A DNA stretch of 64,000 bases. It comes from Hermatobates lingyangjiaoensis (lineage: Eukaryota > Arthropoda > Insecta > Hemiptera > Hermatobatidae). This document shows, piece after piece, positions 1 to 13,032 of the stretch (positions within the stretch are counted from its first letter, which is position 1; the number at the start of each line of letters is the position of its first letter). Under the pieces are notes generated by a model. It was not told the origin of the DNA. It saw only the letters and a program-made list of their open reading frames with translations, and ran no database searches. The stretch is from positions 6,795,001 through 6,859,000 of the forward strand of contig JAPFBL010000068.1 of NCBI GenBank assembly GCA_026182355.1, given 5' to 3'. Both the position numbers and the translations under genes were made by a program.

Positions 1-2621
1 TTTGCAGTCAGAGAGGATTTGTCGCAGAATCTGCAACCTGTAGCACTCTTTAAAAGGAGACCGTGGCATATCTAATTTTTAATAGATGAGATATATGGTG
101 GTGTATTAAAATGATGGTATCCTGAATTTATGAAGATTTACAGAATTTTACTGAATTATATGAATTTGCAGAAGTACAAATGAACACTAATATGTGACAC
201 TTGGTGGGGTTGTATCCATCACAAATCGTACTAGGAAACATCCATACAGTATACAAAACTGTGTAATTTGGAGTCCAGCACATTTCGTGTCATTTTTCAT
301 ATATTTCTTTCAACTTATATTTTTGATTTAATATTATTTGTCTCATAAAGATACTGGGGCAAAAAAAAATACTGTTTATTAAAACTGTGTTGTTTCTTGA
401 AACGCAATGAAAAAGTAATAGCAAGTCATATCACGGAATATTTTACAAATCCGCCGAACTTTTTGCATAAAATATACCAGAAGGATGCAATGTGATATTT
501 ACGCTTTCAATCATTACTTTTAGTTTGTTCTGAAATGTTTGAAGAAGTGATTGTTTTTTCTTCACCATTTATATAGAGACTAAGTAACGTGGAAGTCAGA
601 CCCAAATAGAATGGGTCGCTTATTGTGCAGTCCAGACGATTAACGCAGTTGTTAGATGTGCAGGAACTGGCCAAAGAAACAGAGTAAAGTTGGTTGATAA
701 CAGTTGAGGTGAAATGACGGTTAGGGTTTATGATCGGATAAGTGAGGCATTTCCTTCGGCTACACTGACGATATATATCTCAAATTTTATTGTGTATTCT
801 GTTTTATTGGGTTTATACAAAATAAACACCATAAAGCACGTGATGAGTATTAATGAAGCAAAAAACTACAACTAAAATAGAAAAAAAGAAAACTATGTTC
901 TTTACTACGTAAAGTATAGTTTTCATAATGTTTTCTAACATCCATTTATTAACCCCAGTAGGAAAATAAACTCCCTCACAGTAGAGTTACCATTCGCAAG
1001 AAAATTTTAAAAAAAATCTATGTAAATTATACATTTACTAATGTATTCTAAGCATACATTATATCTATGAACTATCTCAGTAGGTTTTTATCCATTAATG
1101 GGTAGCATTTTCTAAATCTGAACTTCTAAGTTGTCAGAATGTTATACAAAGATAGAAAATGCTACCAGTAACTATATTGATCCAGATGTTTAATGCCTCC
1201 AGATATCCGAAAAGTAGATATGGTGTACTATGAGGTAAATCTGTTGTCAGAAATGTTTCAGTACTGTCTCTGTAAAAATGTTTACATATCCAATTTTGAA
1301 GAAATGTAAAGCATCTCAGTAACAACTATGGTCGCAGAAGCGTATATTCACTATTTGAATGATATTTTTAATAACGTGATATTATAATACATCTATATGT
1401 GTTCAAGAATATATTTTTTAATGGATTTCTCCATCGAACTATTCAATTGAGTATCATTTACTTGTTCAGGTTGTGATTTATAGAAAACAAGCACTGCTGG
1501 GTTGGCCAGTACTTTATTGTTTCAGATCGCAGCCATTTCAATAAATTTTGTTTATCGAGTTTACCTAGTGTTGCAAATTACTGTAAAAAAAAGAAACAAA
1601 AACATTTGCGAACTGCTTTCACAAATTTGTCTGCCGTATTTGTAAAAATATTTTACATTTTACTATTTTCGGTTGTGTATTGAAATCGAAGAAAGGAAAG
1701 AAATTAGAGATATAAAACTGAGAACACTAACATATTTGGAGAATGTGACGTAACAAAATGTTAGCCATAGGGCATGAAATCAAAATAATATGGTACAATC
1801 CCTGAATTTTATTCAAAGAAAATCTATCAATGGAAACAATAATTAGTAACAAAACAAATCATTAACAAAAATTAAAACAATTGACATAACAAAAATTAAC
1901 CACTAACCGTAGAAAGTGCGCTACCAAAAAACAACTATCAATAGAAATAAACAACATTTATAGAGTTAGTCACAACGTGTTATCGAGTATACAAAAATGA
2001 GTGGCAGTATTATCTATTGTCAAGCACAACTGGAACAGTCTTATTGAATGTTAGGAACAAAATCAAATAACTGGATGAATAATTGAAATCAATATAAGAA
2101 TATGATATCCTATTTTAAAAAATAAAAACAGAATAAAGAAATAATGAAAAAGATGTATTCAATTTTTTTATCATTTTCATTTGCAAAGTCAATCTTCTCG
2201 ATTAAATTGCAAAGTTTATTGCGATATACGTTATTAAAATAACCATCCTTTCATAAAAAAAAAACCATCATAAATAACCATCCATAAATAAAAGAAACAT
2301 TTAATCACTGGAAAAGAAAACCACTAACAATAATATTATGACTGATAAAAAAGGATATGCACTAATAATGTTATTTAAATATAAAATATACTAAATGTAG
2401 AAAAATAAACTAATAAAATTAATAATTGCCATAATTGCAGTACAATAGCAGAAGAGGCAATCAAAGGAATGTAACATATAACAGAACTGCTATTCAAACC
2501 ACTATTAGGTTGGTAAACTATACATCAGGTAGATATAGTATTCAGTTTAAAATTTTGTCTAAACTCTTTTAATTGAAGGTACTAAGTTTTACTGAATGAG
2601 AGTTTCTTATTTAGTTTAGTA
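1..2621. other. AT-rich DNA without recognisable genes
   Basis: I see no gene, RNA or mobile element here. The stretch has many A/T homopolymers and stops in all frames. The one listed-size ORF (minus strand, 1134-1325) is low-complexity hydrophobic and looks like chance. It could be intron or intergenic DNA. Confidence 0.5.
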
Positions 2622-2700
2622 TTAAAACAGTGTTGATGATGCAGAGATTATACAAGTGAATGTTACTTGACTTGTTGGTAGAGTGGAATGGAGAAGAATG

Positions 2701-2793
2701 ACTGGGGGTGGAGTGGGGGCGGCAACCACTTGTTGTTGGGGGCAGTGTATCGGTGGTAGGCGACGGAGGCGGGTAGGGCGCGCGGGCGCGCCA
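2701..2793. promoter_or_regulatory. Isolated GC/CpG-rich patch
   Basis: About 90 bp made of G-rich runs ending in alternating CG/GC around 2775-2792, in otherwise strongly AT-rich DNA. Such patches in animal genomes are often promoters, first exons or UTRs. On the minus strand it would lie just downstream of the stop codon of the exon candidate at 2822-2865, that is, in its 3' UTR. On the plus strand the sequence CATCAG/GTAATT near 2859 could be a splice donor after a non-coding first exon. Transcript data would decide between these. Confidence 0.3.
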
Positions 2794-2821
2794 CTGTGTG
2801 TTTGTGATATGTGCTCCTCAA

Positions 2822-2865
2822 TCACCAAGTACCATCTACCAAACACCTAGCCACATCAGGTAATT
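2822..2865 (-). CDS. Candidate terminal coding exon
   Basis: On the minus strand a pyrimidine-rich tract ending in CTTATAG (acceptor at 2866-2867) is followed by two bases that complete a split codon and then 13 codons (LPDVARCLVDGTW) and TGA. The phase matches the exon candidate at 3272-3371, whose donor leaves one base of a codon, so joining them gives an uninterrupted frame across a roughly 400-bp intron. I do not recognise the protein. The inference rests on splice signals and phase only. A second minus frame through the GC-rich patch (2622-2846, proline-rich) is an alternative reading. Confidence 0.3.
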
Positions 2866-3271
2866 CTATAAGGTAAAATAAACCGACTTTTTTTTTTTAA
2901 TTTTGTACATGTTTAAATTAATTTTGAGCTTAGTTTTTTTTTATTCCACAAAAAAGTACTTTTATCAAGTATTTCTAATCAGAAAATTTCTCCTTAGATT
3001 AAGTACTCTAAAAATATGAATATAGAAAACACAAAACTTTTTGTATAATTTTTTTGCGTTACTATATACAGGGTTTGATATTGTCTCTCTACTTCTTTGA
3101 ACTTTGAAATAATGTTCATACATTATTATTTGTAAAATAATATAGTATGTTATTTAAAAGCATTTTTTTATTCCTATTACTTTAATTATTATTCACATTA
3201 AGACATGTTGTAAAGAGTGATAATATTAACTTGCTTTCAAATGAGTAGAGAAGACTAATGGACGTACTTAC

Positions 3272-3371
3272 CTGCCTCGAAGGGTTGAAGTTCAGCATTC
3301 TGGGTGAGAGTTTTGAGCTCATCTAAAGTAATTCTATTACAATCACCACTAGATGTTCGTTCCCTCAACAA
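3272..3371 (-). CDS. Candidate internal coding exon with strong donor
   Basis: Read on the minus strand, 33 codons ending in TLTQNAELQPFEA are followed by a near-consensus donor, GCAG/GTAAGT (GT at 3270-3271). Composition is mixed and charged, unlike the low-complexity chance ORFs around it. The upstream edge is set by an AG (AAATATAG) with a poor pyrimidine tract, so it is uncertain. The donor phase (one base left over) fits the acceptor at 2866. A second frame with an ATG (MSSKLSPRMLNF) also reads to the same donor. I do not recognise the family. Confidence 0.35.
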
Positions 3372-5299
3372 CTATATTTGTTGTCTTTACTGGTATCATT
3401 TACATGTACATTCTCACCAGTAGTTTGCAGTTTATGATTTAAATATTAGGAAGAAGTTTGTTTGAATTTTTGAAGTACGATGCATTTGATTAATGTTTTA
3501 GTTTTCTTAGCCACTCTATCTTGCTGCATTAATGTTTCTAGTTATATCTTTGCTTGAAGTTTTTAGTAGTTCTGATACCACTTAATACTTCTGTTGATGT
3601 TTGCTCGTTTATTTATTTAAATTTCTTGGTGAGTTGTAATCGTATTTATTTTTTCTTTCCAATCTGATATGATATAAATTATGTTAATTACCTTATTGCT
3701 ATTATTATGATTTTTGTAGTTTTAAAACTACCTTTTACTCTTAGTATTCCTATTTTTGGTAAAATTATTTGATTATTTAAACACTCAGTTCTATTTTTTA
3801 TTTCTATTCTGATTTTTTAGAAACTCAGTTACAAATATTTCAGAGTCTAAAGTAAATATCTCATGTGCTGTTAATGCAAAAACAATCATATATAATTAAA
3901 GTAAATTTAACCATTCAAAGGAAAAAAAATAACAACTGGGTTTCAAACACAGTACTCTATTAAGTTAATCTCACGATATCAATAATACAAATGGAGCAAC
4001 TTATTAATTAAATAGTAATTAAATACTTAAAATTGTTAGTACCACAGAGGTTAAAAACCATAATATTATTGTAAAAGTAATTAACAGTGGAAAAATGTGT
4101 CTAAGAATATTCTTAAATAAGTAGGAATACTATTTCTGAACATTTATTAAGATAACCAAACAAAAATTGGGAAGAGCTATTTTGAAAATACTTGCACCAT
4201 TATTATATTTAGTAGTTTAAAAAAAATATAAGGTATTGGTTTCACATCACTACATTAGTAAAAGGAAAATTTATATATAGTTCTAAATTTATATTATGGA
4301 GTTTCAGAAACACATAATGATGAAAATTAAACAGAGACCCTACAAAAAAATTAAAATTTTTGTAAGCTAAGGAAAAGGCTATATTCAAAAACAACATAAA
4401 GCTTCTGGTATATGCAAACACCATTACTTTTAATTAATAAATATGGGGAAGTACCATATCGCACCGGACTGCATAACTATCAATTCATAGGCAAGGGATA
4501 ATTTTCTCAGCTTCATATATTGACTAGCTTCACTTCATTTTGCGTTTGCTACAAAACACTAGAATCGTGAATTTTAATTCTGTTTTTCAATCAACCGATT
4601 TCGATTGAATTTATTCTATTTTAGAAACGAATAAAATCACTTTAGTAAACTATTTGTCAATTTCTAAATAATTTATTTACATATTCATAAGCTTCACAAT
4701 TCATTTCGGAATGCTTTGTTGTGTTTTAGTTGATGAAATGCAACTTTAGCATTTCTGTTCTTAATAGCAATATTACCTTAATCGGAGGTAATTGATTTAG
4801 TGACAATAATAAACAAAGGTAGAGATAATTTATTCTGTTGCTACATTGGATAAAAACAGCTCAGATAGCAAAAATATGGAATGTTGAAAAGTTAGTGTCC
4901 AATAGAGTTCTTCCCCTCAATTCAATTTCATTATAATATATTCATTTAACTATCAAATATATAATTTGTACCATATTTTTATTTATTGCAAAGTTTACTG
5001 CACAATTTTTGCAGTTCAGCAGGCATGGGTTTTTTGTGCTCTTGTTATTACTTCTACGTTCAATATTTATTTTTCTCAACCCGTTAAAATATTCCTATTA
5101 AATTAAAATATTTCTTAAAGAAATATTTGTATTTATTTTTATTGAAAAAAAAACATGTTAAACTTGGTACAAAATATCACTATAACAATAAAAATATGTA
5201 AATATCATAACATGTATATGGCATGAAACAATTTCACAAAAATGAATAAATATGACAAGTTAAACAAATTGCTTCATTTTTATTTTATTAATTTCTCAG
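3372..5299. other. AT-rich DNA, nothing recognised
   Basis: Long T- and A-rich runs and frequent stops. No repeat family seen elsewhere in the window and no convincing exon. It could be an intron of the minus-strand gene suggested at 2822-3371. Confidence 0.45.
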
Positions 5300-5400
5300 G
5301 ACTTGATAATGTTTTATTGAAGAACAAAAATAATTTAGTGCCAACTTCTTGCTATCTCCAAGGTGTCAGTGGATCTGCTACTTGGGAATTGCTGTTTTAA
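5300..5400 (+). CDS. Weak candidate terminal exon, plus strand
   Basis: A long pyrimidine tract ending in AATTTCTCAG (AG at 5298-5299) precedes 101 bases that read two bases of a split codon, 32 codons (beginning LDNVLLKNKN, ending SATWELLF) and TAA. The acceptor is good by eye. The protein is unrecognised and a 32-codon open frame is expected by chance several times in 64 kb. No matching upstream plus-strand coding exon was found. Confidence 0.18.
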
Positions 5401-6514
5401 AGTGTGAGTGGTTGCTGACATGGCTTAGCCGGCATTACTTTCGATAATATTTCCATTATTTTTAAGCGCAAAGGTAAATATTTCCTGTACTAATTATTTC
5501 TGCTTAGTTATTTCTTTCATGAAGGTTTTTTTCATTGGCTTCTTTAAAAGTTTTCCTGTTGTTGAAGACATAATTGTTAACCAATTTGTTTTTTGAGCCA
5601 TCTTATTCAATTTTCTTTATCATTAGAATTAATTTATCTTGTTTTCATATTATGGTTTATTATTGATATTTAATTTTAATTCTATTGATGATTCCTTGTT
5701 ACAAGTCTGTCTCATCTCAGGTAAGTTTGCGTTATTGAAAATAGAAGTATTATTATAATTGAATGTTATATCTTCATTTACATTTTTTATGTTAAATCGT
5801 ATTTATTTAACGATTGTTCTGTAAATATTCTCCCCATATTTTATTTTAAGTACTTAAGTACTGCGTACATATTGAAAGTACAATAATGCATTAAAGTACT
5901 TAGTACTTATATCAAACTTAATATCAGTGAAATTCACTGATTTCACAATAAGTCTACTTTGAACTGCTTACTTAGTTCTTAAAGTGTGTATTTGTTTTCA
6001 ATTGTTACTCAAAAAGTAAGGAATTTAGTTTTAATTTCTTGCTCATTCTTATTAATTTCAGTGTTTTTTTAATCTTAACATCTCGTTCATATACTAAAAT
6101 TTCATGTAGAAAAAAAATTAAATATTAATACCTCACATATTGCATATAAGTGAGCACCCAGGAAGGCCTTTTAAAGTAATATTTTTCAGAATAGTTTCAT
6201 AATTTATACTGGTGTGAAGTGGGGAAAATTGTACATTTAAAACAAGTAGAGATATTAGTTAAAACGATTGGAAACTAAGACTTTAGATAGTATGAAGTAC
6301 ATAATAAAACAATGTTTAAACACACACTAACCAGTTCTAAACAGAATAAGAACTCAGAAATAGAACAAGATTTTTTTAACGAGAACAGCTGCTCTTAAAG
6401 TTCGTATGTGACGCTTGATTTATTTTAATTGATATTTAACATATATGACTGCTTGATTTAGTTGTAAAGTCTTAATTCCTCTCTTTAGTTTCTTGCTGTA
6501 GTTCATACATTCAA
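5401..6514. other. AT-rich DNA, nothing recognised
   Basis: There is one good plus-strand donor-like site (TCTCAG/GTAAGT near 5720), but no open reading frame leads into it. Otherwise featureless. Confidence 0.4.
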
Positions 6515-6525
6515 ACACACACACA

Positions 6526-6569
<44 letters not shown>

Positions 6570-6683
6570 AATAATTGACCATATATGGTCAATTGTGCAT
6601 CAAAATATATTTAAATGAAGGACTGCTCCCAAACTATATATATTATATATATATATTATATATATATATATTATATATATATA
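6515..6683. repeat. (AC)n and two (TA)n microsatellites
   Basis: A short (AC)n run at 6515-6528 passes directly into (TA)n at 6529-6565. A second interrupted TA tract runs 6634-6683. The second abuts a fragment of PLE-type terminal family A, the same pairing seen at many sites in this window. Confidence 0.9.
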
Positions 6684-6686
6684 CCA

Positions 6687-6734
6687 ATGTTCAAAAAGAA
6701 ATGGGAAAAAAAGACTAAGATCATTCAACCTCAA
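6687..6734 (-). mobile_element. Family A PLE-terminus fragment
   Basis: Matches the AAGAAATGGGAAAACAAG / GACTAAGATC part of family A (compare 38854-38914) with several substitutions and loss of the distal part. Orientation is minus relative to the PLE coding strand. Confidence 0.6.
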
Positions 6735-7282
6735 TTTAACATATATAGATAACGATAAATATGAATACCATTTCTATGAACTTTATATTTATAAACTTTT
6801 TTCAAAAAATATGTTAAAATTCAATAAAAAATTAACAGATTTTTTTTGAAAAAGTTTCAAATGTGAGGCAAGGGTATTTCAACGAAACATTGTCTGTACT
6901 ACTAACAAAAAGAAGATCTTAATACTGTTTTCGAAATTAACTGTACTGTAGTAGGTTTATATATATATATCAATACAAAAATACGCAGTTTATATATAAA
7001 AATGTTACAAGTTAATCGGAGAGATTGGTTGAAAGAATCTCTGCTTGAATTTCTAGTATTTTTGTTCAATACCAGAGTTTACTGTTTAATTTCTCATTCT
7101 ATTTCTGCCTTTAAATCCTGCGGTTACTCTGACCACATCAAACAATAAAAACGTGCCCCTAGGCGATTCAAAGCCATTGGTTTGCATGGAGTTCTGTATT
7201 TACGGTTTTATACGAAGAGTAGTTTATGTTTTCAGTGATAGAACTCAATAGAATTCTCCTTCTCTCTAGTTATATATATATA
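6735..7282. other. AT-rich DNA, nothing recognised
   Basis: Contains a short TA run near 6959-6970 and another near 7270. No gene or clear repeat copy seen. Confidence 0.4.
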
Positions 7283-7440
7283 ATTAAAATTTATGAGAAC
7301 TTCGTCAGTTCTTCAGGTTATAATAAAACTCTCATCATACACGTATCGTTTTTCATTGAAAACCTTTTTCTCTTTGACGTTGACAATGAGAGTTTAATTT
7401 GAACCTGAAGAACTGACCGAATCCAGATAAACTTTAATTT
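7283..7440. mobile_element. Inverted pair of family F termini (decayed)
   Basis: A left arm (about 7287-7330) and right arm (about 7383-7430) are inverted relatives sharing AACCTGAAGAACTGAC and AATGAGAGTTT. The same words occur in the family F units at 27459-27752 and 49052-49295. The centre contains a decayed version of the AAAACC...GAAACGTT motif. Probably a mutated PLE-type terminal foldback. Confidence 0.5.
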
Positions 7441-10400
7441 TATTTCTATTTCACAGTCGATACTTTTATCAGTATATACACAAAATTGTCAATGCAATTG
7501 TCTATAATGAGTTTTTATGTAAAATTATGAATTACATGAAGTATTATATCAACTCTATTATTAACAATTTGTTTATAACAAAAAATTATATATATGTTTG
7601 ATTTGACAAAAAAAATCTTATCCAAATATAATTTAACTTATTAATTCACAAAGTAATACTAACATTTTTTTCACATTATTAAATTATGTCTACTTTTTAA
7701 TCAATTAAGTCTTTGTCGATATTTTTGTGTCATTTTTTCTGTTTGGTTTGATTATTTTCCTCAAGAAAAACATGTCATTATATATTTTTATATTATTTGC
7801 TTGATTTCAAAAAACCTCTTGTAGAAAGTGGGTGAATGGATGTTAATTTATCAAGTATATTTTTTTGTTGAAAGTTTGATATCACTAAATCAGTAGCACA
7901 CTTATTTTTAGTTACTAAGCTACCTCGAGTAACAAATAATTACTTAATGAGTTTTAACACTTTGCTGTAATTAATATTTTCCAAAGGGTTATCCGTCTAA
8001 AATTATTTCCAAAAGTGAAATATAAGTTTAAACAGACTTTTAATTAAGAATTTCCTTAATATTAATTTTATCATCTTATTTAGCAAAGTGAATAGTTCTC
8101 TTTTATTTTTTGAAAACATTTATTACATTTTTATTTTGTTAAGAAATATTATTTTTCCTGCATAATTTAATATTTTGCAGGAAAAAACAAATCCAATAAT
8201 AATTTGTTTTTCCATTGTCTTCAATAAAGGCAATTACTCTAAGAATATTAGAAGGATGAATATATTAGAATTTAGGTAGGCATTAAACAATCTACGAATG
8301 TCCAGTCCTTTTTAACTTTCTGATAGGTTTATAGATTCTTTTTCTCATGTACAACTTTTTAATATTGAGTTGCCTTGACAAGCAATATCAATGCGGAGGA
8401 AAGCAAATCAATAACGTTTTTACAAACCACCATTTTCTAGTCGTGCTAAAAGATGTTGTCATGGATTGTGAAGTCTGTGAAGTGGAGCATTTAGACAACT
8501 GCAGGACCCCTAGTTCTAGCAACTCCTTTCCTCAGACCCAGCCTCCCACTTCACATACTGATGCCTATACCTAATTATAGGTGCAACACTAGTGTACAAG
8601 CTACACTTATCGCTTAAAATTGGTCTATACATTACGCTAGTTAGGTATTTATTGTTCAGCATGTTACGTAGACAATAGAACTTCACAGTTTACAATGTGT
8701 GTAGAATTGCACTTGTTTTAATATTTTTTTACAGAATTTTTAAAAAAACCAATATTCTTTTTTCTTACTGAAATACAAGTTGTAGACTTACAATTTAGTG
8801 CAACAGTGTAAGGTAACAAAAAGGTTATACAAAAACAGAATGGATATAGTAAAACTTCTGGTAATACCAGATAACAAAAAAACATTCCATGGTATTGTTT
8901 CTTCTTAAAACACTCACATAATGCCTGGCAAACATATTTGATCGTTTGGAGATTTCATTCTAATTAGAACAAAATAAACTGCTTGCAAACAGTATTGATA
9001 ATTTTAAAAAAAGGATGATTGTTGAAAATATCATTAAAACGTTTCGTTTTTGGTGCATTTGAAAATTGAAAAGATTAAATTCAAATAACTATAAATATGG
9101 AAGAAGGGAATTTTTCAACAAGAATTATAAAGATTTCTGAAAAAAAAATCATTCTTTATATAAGATTTTCTATTATTAATGTATAAGAGAGTGAAGAGAT
9201 TTACTTGAACATTTTGAGTATATTACAGATTTTAAACAATTTTATTTTCTAAGCAGTTCATTGATTTTCTCCCAAAAAAATACAAAGTTTTATTTTGTAT
9301 GATGTCATGGAAACATTTGAGTGGTTCAGTGTAATTTAGAAAAAAAAAACTGAATGAAAAGAAAATTTTAAGAATAATTACTGATGATATTTGGATAAGA
9401 CATGAAACATTTAAATTTAAGCAAGAAAATTTTAATAACAACCCCAGTGAGAATCAGTACACGTTCTAACCACATTACGAACAGGGTATTACAGTTTAAA
9501 GGAGTTGGTAAACGTAAGTTTTTTTTATTCAAAAATGTTTGTCTATTTTATTTTATAAAATAGTCTATCTACTAGTTTATTTATTTATTCATCTTATTAT
9601 TCTAGTCATTCCTGTGGTCTTATTCCTGGTCGGCAGTAAGAGTGTTCCTCTTATCTAATTTTATGCAAGTTACCCTCTTTATATTGTTGATCCATCTGTT
9701 TAAGAATTTATCATTTACCTCAATTTCTTTTGACAAGATTGAATTTTCATTTCGTTGTTGCCGTTGTGTTTTATTCTAACCAGATTTATAAATAATAATG
9801 TTGCCAGCAGATAGGTTAAAAACATGTTCTCAAATAAGTTACTAAAAGGGCAAATAACACAATGCCTACATTAGCTATTAACAATTTATTTTCAATAAGT
9901 TTTTAATAAATTGTTTATTGTAGTAATGTTTTTTATAATTGCATCCACCAATGGGTAATAAAATTCGTTAGCACAGCTAAAGGTGAAATAAATCATGTTT
10001 AAAAGTTGAGGTTAAATTAAAAATGGTAAGTGAGAAGCACATTTTTAAGATGAAACTAATTTCCAAGCACCACGAATATGTATGATTTATTGGAGCACTG
10101 TCTCTGACTTTTAAATAACGTGTTGGAACACTGGCAAAAGCGCTGACAGACTGCGGAACAATCATGGTTGAAGAACAAGTGTACCGCTATTGGATTAGAA
10201 ATTTAGTAGATGAAATGCAATAAATATTAGTAGTGGTTTATTCATACTCGACTCAGTATTGTCGAGGGCAATATGAGTGAATAAACTGGTATCTAGATAT
10301 TCTTAATAATAGAAGTTGATAACTATTGTAATATGGTTCTGCTAAGCATTAATTATTTTTTAACGGCACAATGTGGTCATTGATCAAAGAATCGTGAGCA

Positions 10401-12638
10401 ACAAAAAAAAAAAGAAAAAAGAATAAGATTGTTGGTAACATTGTTGTTGAAAGTGAGTTGAAGAGCATAAATTTTCGAAAAATTGTAGGTAATCAATCAA
10501 ATTAACATTACCATATTGAAAATATTGTCAATATAGGGGGTTTATAAGAGAGGAAACATTTGATGCCTGACAAGCAAACCCTGCTCTAATTTAGCTATGA
10601 ATAAATTACGTAATTGCTCCACAGCAGTACATCTGGTTTGAAGGTTATAATGAAAATTATAATGAAGGTCATTGTACTAAAAGAGAAAGTTGGCTAGTAC
10701 AAGAAAAGGGCAGGTGGAGTGAGAAGATGAGTTGGTAGATGTAAAGAAGGAAGTCATAACCATGGCACACATGAATAGAGGATGGTCAGGTGTTGCAAGT
10801 AGAGACAGACTACGAAGGATTTGGAGGATATAGAGAGTGTTATTACAGAATGAAGGATGACTCGAGCAATAGGCTTTAAGTAGTAGTCAACAATGAAAGA
10901 AAGTATCTGAGTGAGGTAACCTTAACTTGAAATAATGCGTCATGCAGAGGTAAAAGATTTAAAATGTTGTATGACCTACGTATTTAAGAAGTAAGTAATT
11001 GAAAGGACAACTGAAACAACATTAAATAAAGGTATTGATGTTATTACTAAAAAGAATTTTCTTCAGGGCTTTGTTATTAAATGAAGAAACTAAATCATTA
11101 AGAAACAAAGAAGTAGGAGCATGATTCTGGTAGAAAGTTGAATTTTAAGTTGCCATGCTATTAACATTACCATCTATGAAAACTACCATAGACCACTTAA
11201 TGAATCATACATTACATTGAACTCTAACAGAGATGGTTACAAAAGAATCGGCATTCTATGTTTATGGCAAAATTAGAACATAAAAAAGAGACATTAAAAT
11301 ACATTTATAATTTTAGCTTTGCTCTTGCTAAATATATATTAAAGATTTTTAAAAATTAGAATTAAGAATTCACTTTAAATTAGTAAGCTAGAATAAAAAA
11401 ATATAAGTTTCTGACCACAGGACTGGTTAACACGGATCTAAAAATGCAAAATTTTACTTAAAATAATCCCCACTTCCACTTGTCAGATTTGTTTATATTA
11501 ACTTGAAAAATTGTTAAACAGAATTGAGAGCAGAGCTTTATTAAGCTTTAAAAGCTTCTAAAAAAATTGTTAAGTGCTTTCAAAGAGTTAATTTGTTATG
11601 GAAATAAACATAAATTTACAAATTCTGAAGTGAATACCTTGTCGACCGATAATTTTTTTAATGTTACGGTTGATTGCATTTGTTCTTTGTTCAGGGTTAC
11701 TAAATTGTTTTTCGCAATCGCCATGTAAAAATATATTTGGCTAAATGATTCTAGAATTAATATAAGTAGTATTAATAATATATACGGTAGATGTTTTTAA
11801 TATAATAGTGTTATAAGTGTGATGGAAGTCTGTATTTCAATTTGTAGCAAAGCTATATTTTTGAATCACTGTAATGTAAGATTGATTTTTTCTTTCTAAT
11901 CACATATATTCTTATTTTATTGGTTGGTGGATATAATATGATTTACGGTGGAAAAGCTCTACTTTGATATTTCATGGTTTATACATTTGGATAACCTCAA
12001 AATTCATTTTTGGAAACGTCTACTAGCATATCGTTGGGTTAGTGTTATCAAACTTTTTATAAACATTCAGGATGCTTCAAAGTTTAACGAAACATAAAAA
12101 TATTTACAGATATATAATTTTTGAATACGAAACTACCTGAACTGTTTTTGGGTAATGTGAAACATAGTGAAAGTACTTATTTGACTTAATGTCAAGAGAG
12201 GTCTTAATTTTAATCTGGTATACTGGTGCATCAAGACATTTTAGACTATGAAATAAGCATTCTTGTAATATGAATATCAAATATTAAAACAAATTAATTC
12301 TTTCTTTGTTAAAATTTATAACATGTTGATAGTTATGACAATAACATCGTTAACTTTTTCCCTGTAATGTCCATAAAAATTTATTCTTAGAGTTTTGGAA
12401 TACGTTTACACTTTAGTTATATTGTAATAAATCAACTGATTGCGATTGAGCTTTATAATATATTTATAATTTATAATGTATAAACGTTAATGTTCACTAC
12501 CCTATCTTTCTAATAGTTCAGTATATAAATACTAAACGATTGAATTTTAATAGTAAAAATCTGGTATAAGACTCATTTACATAATTATTAATTAATAGAG
12601 CTTCCCGCGTTGAACGTGTAAACTAACACTAATATATA
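7441..12638. other. Gene-poor AT-rich block
   Basis: No supported gene. The plus ORF at 8347-8574 (75 aa) has no recognisable motif. 10680-10960 is unusually purine-rich and less AT-rich than its surroundings, with broken frames that could be an old coding remnant (one short stretch reads WSGVASRDRLRRIWRI), but I cannot assign it. The rest shows only homopolymers and stops. Confidence 0.4.
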
Positions 12639-12920
12639 TACCATGATAAACGAAAAACGGTCCGTCAGGACAGATAACACTTAAAATAAACTGTAACACA
12701 TAGACTGAAACATAACAAAGACTCACTTTTCAATATTACGACCGTAATGGTGGTCGTCGTCAGGAGAAGAAGTGAATTGAAGGAGGAACGAGAGTCAATA
12801 TTGAAAAGTTGAAAATATCGACTTTGAAAAAATAAAAAAGTTCAAAATATCAAAATATTGAAAAGTGAGTTTTTGTTATGTTTCAGTCTATGTGTCACAG
12901 TTAACTTCAAGTGTTATATA
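12639..12920. mobile_element. Inverted pair of family B termini
   Basis: A minus copy (12639-12798) carries the full family B unit: the cassette ending in CGTTTATCATGG, then AAGACTCACTTTTCAATATT, then the GACC...GGTC hairpin and AGAAGAAGTGAATTGA. A partial plus copy (about 12858-12917) shares ATATTGAAAAGTGAGT and TATGTGTCACAG. The centre is scrambled AAAATATTG-like sequence. Compare the cleaner pair at 46491-46785. Confidence 0.7.
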
Positions 12921-12943
12921 TATACGTATATAAAAATATTTCA

Positions 12944-13032
12944 GTTGGGTTTTTGATTTTGACGAAGACCGCTTGTTACGGATGAAAGATCTTAGTCTTG
13001 TTTTCCCATTTCATATTGTGGTTTGATCATTC
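12944..13032 (+). mobile_element. Family A PLE terminus
   Basis: Single plus-strand copy starting GTTGGGTTTTTG and running through GACGAAGACCGCTTGTTACGG to TTGTGGTTTGATCATT, flanked by TA-rich tracts. The hammerhead-like core here is damaged: TTGACGA replaces CTGACGA. Confidence 0.75.

Noticed and set aside
2622..2846. 74-aa proline-rich minus ORF as a gene
   Set aside because: Reads through a GC-rich patch with low-complexity composition and starts at a non-ATG codon. The neighbouring splice-compatible frame is a better, though still weak, model.
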